A stretch of DNA of 64,000 nt. Source: Prorocentrum cordatum. Taxonomy: Eukaryota > Sar > Dinophyceae > Prorocentrales > Prorocentraceae. Location: the NCBI GenBank assembly GCA_963575745.1, contig CAUYUJ010016882.1, positions 200,082-264,081 on the forward strand, written 5' to 3'. The translations under genes were made by a program, and so were the position numbers. How positions within the stretch are numbered: the first letter of the stretch is position 1; each line of letters begins with the position of its first letter. The notes beneath the pieces are model-generated. The model did not search any database, was not told the DNA's origin, and saw only the letters and a list, made by a program, of their open reading frames with translations. Positions 62,065 through 64,000 of the stretch are shown here, one piece after another.

Positions 62065-62565
62065 TCAAGGGCCCATCCGCCGCCCCAGGCCGCCCCCCCG
62101 TGCAGCCCTGGAACGCTGACTGACGGCGCGCGATAGCGCGCCCCGCTCCCGTGCCATGCGGGTGAGGTCTGCCACGGCCTCCATCAGGTTCACGGGGTCG
62201 CTCGGCGGCTCGATCGTCGCCGCGCGCACGAAGTCGCAGGCGTGCGAGAGCTCGCCGAAGCCCGCGAGCTGCGCCTCCGACCAGGCCGAGGGCGCACGCA
62301 CCGCCACGCCAGGAGCCGCCTTCGCCACGGGCGCTACAAGCTCCAGCGGGGCAGCCGCCGTCGCGACAGCGTCACGATGGGCCACCCGCCGCACGGCGTC
62401 GGCCCACTCGTCATCCAGGTCATCAGCACCGTCGGCACCAGCAGCAACATCCGCGTCTCCCATCGCCCTCGCGGCAGCAGGCCCCGCGGGGGCCGCATCG
62501 GCCATGGCTACGACCTCCACCTCCATGCCGTCGAGGGCGTCAGGCGCGCCAGCGCCTGCCGCCAT
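62065..62565 (-). CDS. Hypothetical protein, 166 aa, in a spliced-leader retrocopy
   Basis: ATG at 62565, TGA at 62065. Lies about 250 nt downstream of the spliced-leader relic on the same strand. The N-terminus is Ala/Gly/Asp-rich and acidic (GADGADDLDDEWADAVRR). The C-terminal half looks globular and helical (WSEAQLAGFGELSHACDFVR, PSDPVNLMEAVADLTRMARE) and ends in a basic tail. Codons mostly end in G or C. No family recognised. The frame is open further upstream, but there it reads through spliced-leader and AGG sequence. It could be the first ORF of another retroelement or a retrocopy of a host gene. Confidence 0.45.
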   Translation of the reverse strand: MAAGAGAPDALDGMEVEVVAMADAAPAGPAAARAMGDADVAAGADGADDLDDEWADAVRRVAHRDAVATAAAPLELVAPVAKAAPGVAVRAPSAWSEAQLAGFGELSHACDFVRAATIEPPSDPVNLMEAVADLTRMARERGALSRAVSQRSRAARGGGLGRRMGP

Positions 62566-62813
62566 GCGCGCCGCCCTCTGCTGGCGCCGCCGCCGCCGCC
62601 TCGCGGAGCGCGCCGCGGGGTCGGCGGCAGCGCGAGGAGCGCAGCGGACACCGCGGAGCGCGCCACAGCCGCAGCCGTGCGCCTCAGCATGCCAGCAGCA
62701 CCGCGCACCGCCGCCTCGACCAGGGCAGCAGGGCGGCGTCCATAGCCCGAGCTCCTCTAGCACATCGCGCGGCGGCCATAGCAGGGACGACCGAGGCAAG
62801 GGGCATGCGAACG
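62566..62813 (-). other. Possible 5' untranslated region or damaged N-terminus of the retrocopy
   Basis: Lies between the spliced-leader relic and the ATG at 62565. GC-rich, with three overlapping open frames and no domain. Confidence 0.35.
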
Positions 62814-62835
62814 CTTGAGCCAAAATGGCCACGGA
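62814..62835 (-). other. Dinoflagellate spliced-leader relic, one mismatch
   Basis: Minus strand TCCGTGGCCATTTTGGC followed by TCAAG: differs from the leader at 11101-11122 by A to G at position 6. Followed by CGTTCGC, not a GT donor. Confidence 0.9.
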
Positions 62836-62968
62836 AGGGAGAGGAGGAGGAAGAGGAGGAGGAGGAGGAGGAGGAGGAGGAGGAGGAGGAGGAGGAGGAG
62901 GAGGAGGAGGAGGAGGAGGAGGAGGAGGGGGGGGAGAAAGGAGGAGCGAGGAGGAGGAGGGAGGAGGA
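62836..62968. repeat. (AGG)n tract abutting the second spliced-leader relic
   Basis: Starts directly after the leader with GGGAGAGGAGG, then pure AGG to 62925. Confidence 0.97.
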
Positions 62969-63071
62969 GTGAGGACGCACACATCGGCCATCGGCGATCG
63001 GAAACGGCTCGGACATGGCCACCGGGCCGTCCCGAAGCCCACCGACATCGGGGGCCGCCGCGCCTGACTCC

Positions 63072-63304
63072 GGCTGGCGTGGATAGGGGGATTACACGTG
63101 GATGCTAAGGTGGGCTATATCTGGCCCAATCTGGCTCAGAAGTGGGTTACATCTGGCCGCTAAGGTGGCGGAGCCCAATTAGTCCGGATAGTCAAACCCC
63201 CCAAGCTACTCAAGGCACTCGTAACCCACTTATAAGCCAGGCTGGGCCACATGTAACGCACCTTGGCATCCACGTGTAAACCCCCCTATCCCCTTAGAAC
63301 CCCC
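63072..63304. mobile_element. Foldback family C, copy 2
   Basis: GTGGATAGGGGGATTACACG, GATGCTAAGGTGGGCTATAT at the left; CACCTTGGCATCCACGTGTA and CCCCCCTATCCCCTTAG at the right. About 70-100-bp diverged arms. Confidence 0.9.
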
Positions 63305-63314
63305 CGCTGACTAC

Positions 63315-63480
63315 CTACCAGACCACCCCAACCCAACCCGAAGACCCGAATTTGACCCGAATTTCGGGTTGGGGGGGGTACGGATACCATGTGTTTTTTC
63401 AACGTTCCCCGACCCCCCCCCACTGGAAATCGAGGATAAATTTGGGCCTTCGGGTTGGGTTGGGGTGGTTTGGTGGGTGG
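63315..63480. mobile_element. Foldback element with about 40-bp arms
   Basis: CCACCCCAACCCAACCCGAA at about 63324 is matched in inverse by TTCGGGTTGGGTTGGGGTGG at about 63449; similarity continues outward and inward with mismatches. Sits about 10 bp from family C copy 2. Confidence 0.8.
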
Positions 63481-63851
63481 TGACCCACGGTCATCCCAGC
63501 AGGGAGTCGATCGGCACTGCATCGGGTCGGCAGCGTGGCCTCTGCCGGCGAACCGGCCCGCATCGGCTCGGAACGCAGGCGGCCCGACGAGGCGGCATCG
63601 AATCGGATCGTGGGCGCCCCGCGCCTCGAGAAGAGCGAGCTGCCGGACGTCGTGGGGCGGGGTGTCGTGGGGAGGGGCCTCGCCCTCCTCCTCCTCCTCC
63701 TCCTCCGCGAGAGAGGAGCGAAGGGAGCCCTGGACAGTCGACGTGCTTTTTTTGTTGTCGTCCCGCGCGGGGCCCCCAGAAGCTCCGACCCGCTCCCTGC
63801 AGGCGGTCCCGGGGCCGGCGAATGCCCGCAGAGGTCGAGAACGGTCCCAAC
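63481..63851. other. GC-rich stretch with a short (TCC)n; no clear gene
   Basis: (TCC)n at 63686-63706. Frames are open on both strands without a domain. Confidence 0.4.
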
Positions 63852-64000
63852 ATGTCCGTCGCGCTCGTTCTCGCAACGCGAGCGTCTGGGTACTTCAACG
63901 AAGCCGACGGCAATGATGGAGGTGCTGAGCGGGACACATGTGCTGAGGCGGATATGGACAACGACAGGACTCAGGATAAGGATGCAGTTGGAGATAGTGA
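63852..64000 (+). CDS. Possible start of a protein, cut by the window edge
   Basis: ATG at 63852 opens a frame that runs to the window end (49 codons, MSVALVLATRASGYFNEADG, then an acidic ERDTCAEADMDNDRTQDKD stretch). Composition is natural and not repeat-derived, but it is too short to assign. Confidence 0.25.
   Translation, partial: MSVALVLATRASGYFNEADGNDGGAERDTCAEADMDNDRTQDKDAVGDS

Noticed and set aside
60833-62068. A 411-codon minus-strand frame apparently starting at the stop of the 166-aa frame
   Set aside because: It would start at a TTG, and most of its length is AGG-tract translation (poly-Ser).
1-64000. tRNA, rRNA and other structured RNA genes
   Set aside because: I looked for tRNA T-loop type motifs and rRNA-like conserved cores on both strands and saw none; a dedicated search such as tRNAscan-SE or Infernal would be decisive.

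Overview
The window comes from a dinoflagellate nuclear genome. The strongest evidence is an exact copy of the 22-nt dinoflagellate trans-spliced leader (minus strand, 11101-11122) and a second copy with one mismatch (62814-62835). Both are joined directly to downstream coding-like sequence with no donor GT, so they are retroposed mRNA ends and not spliced-leader RNA genes. GC-rich codon use in the few coding stretches, and very abundant trinucleotide tracts, also fit. The genus cannot be assigned from what I can see.

Layout. 1-4.2 kb: dispersed repeats (a CTTGGG-type low-complexity family, a CACGGCAGACC minisatellite, direct duplications). 4.2-11.1 kb: one nearly full-length, degenerate LINE-type retrotransposon on the minus strand. 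In its own 5' to 3' order it has a spliced-leader 5' end, an ORF1 with a Cys4 zinc ribbon and an Ala-rich helical part, a second overlapping ORF, an endonuclease (EEP) domain, a reverse transcriptase with a VDD core, a C2HC zinc finger and an RNase H domain. A 100-N assembly gap sits just 5' of it, then an unassigned Cys-containing ORF (11405-11944).

12-64 kb: I find no host gene I can support with confidence. The sequence is a mosaic of (AGG/CCT)n, (ATG/CAT)n, (CGA/TCG)n, TA, GGT and CTATG tracts, tandem minisatellites (a 41-bp-arm palindrome, a hairpin-bearing array at 18.1-18.6 kb, a roughly 140-bp higher-order CT satellite at 29.6-30.6 kb, an 83-bp dispersed minisatellite, a 3.2-kb CTTGGG macro-array at 51.4-54.6 kb) and several families of short foldback (MITE-like) elements. 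I can recognise at least six foldback families by eye, most with 2-5 copies in this window. By rough count the simple trinucleotide tracts alone take about 9-10 kb.

Weak coding candidates are a 124-aa ORF (25366-25740), a 166-aa ORF downstream of the second spliced-leader relic (62065-62565) and an ORF running off the right edge (63852-64000).

How the parts fit together: the LINE supplies the kind of reverse transcriptase that makes mRNA retrocopies, the two spliced-leader relics are footprints of that process, and both relics sit directly against an (AGG)n tract. The foldback elements encode nothing themselves and would depend on proteins from elsewhere. Most long open frames in this window are artefacts: trinucleotide and purine/pyrimidine tracts lack stop codons in all frames on both strands.
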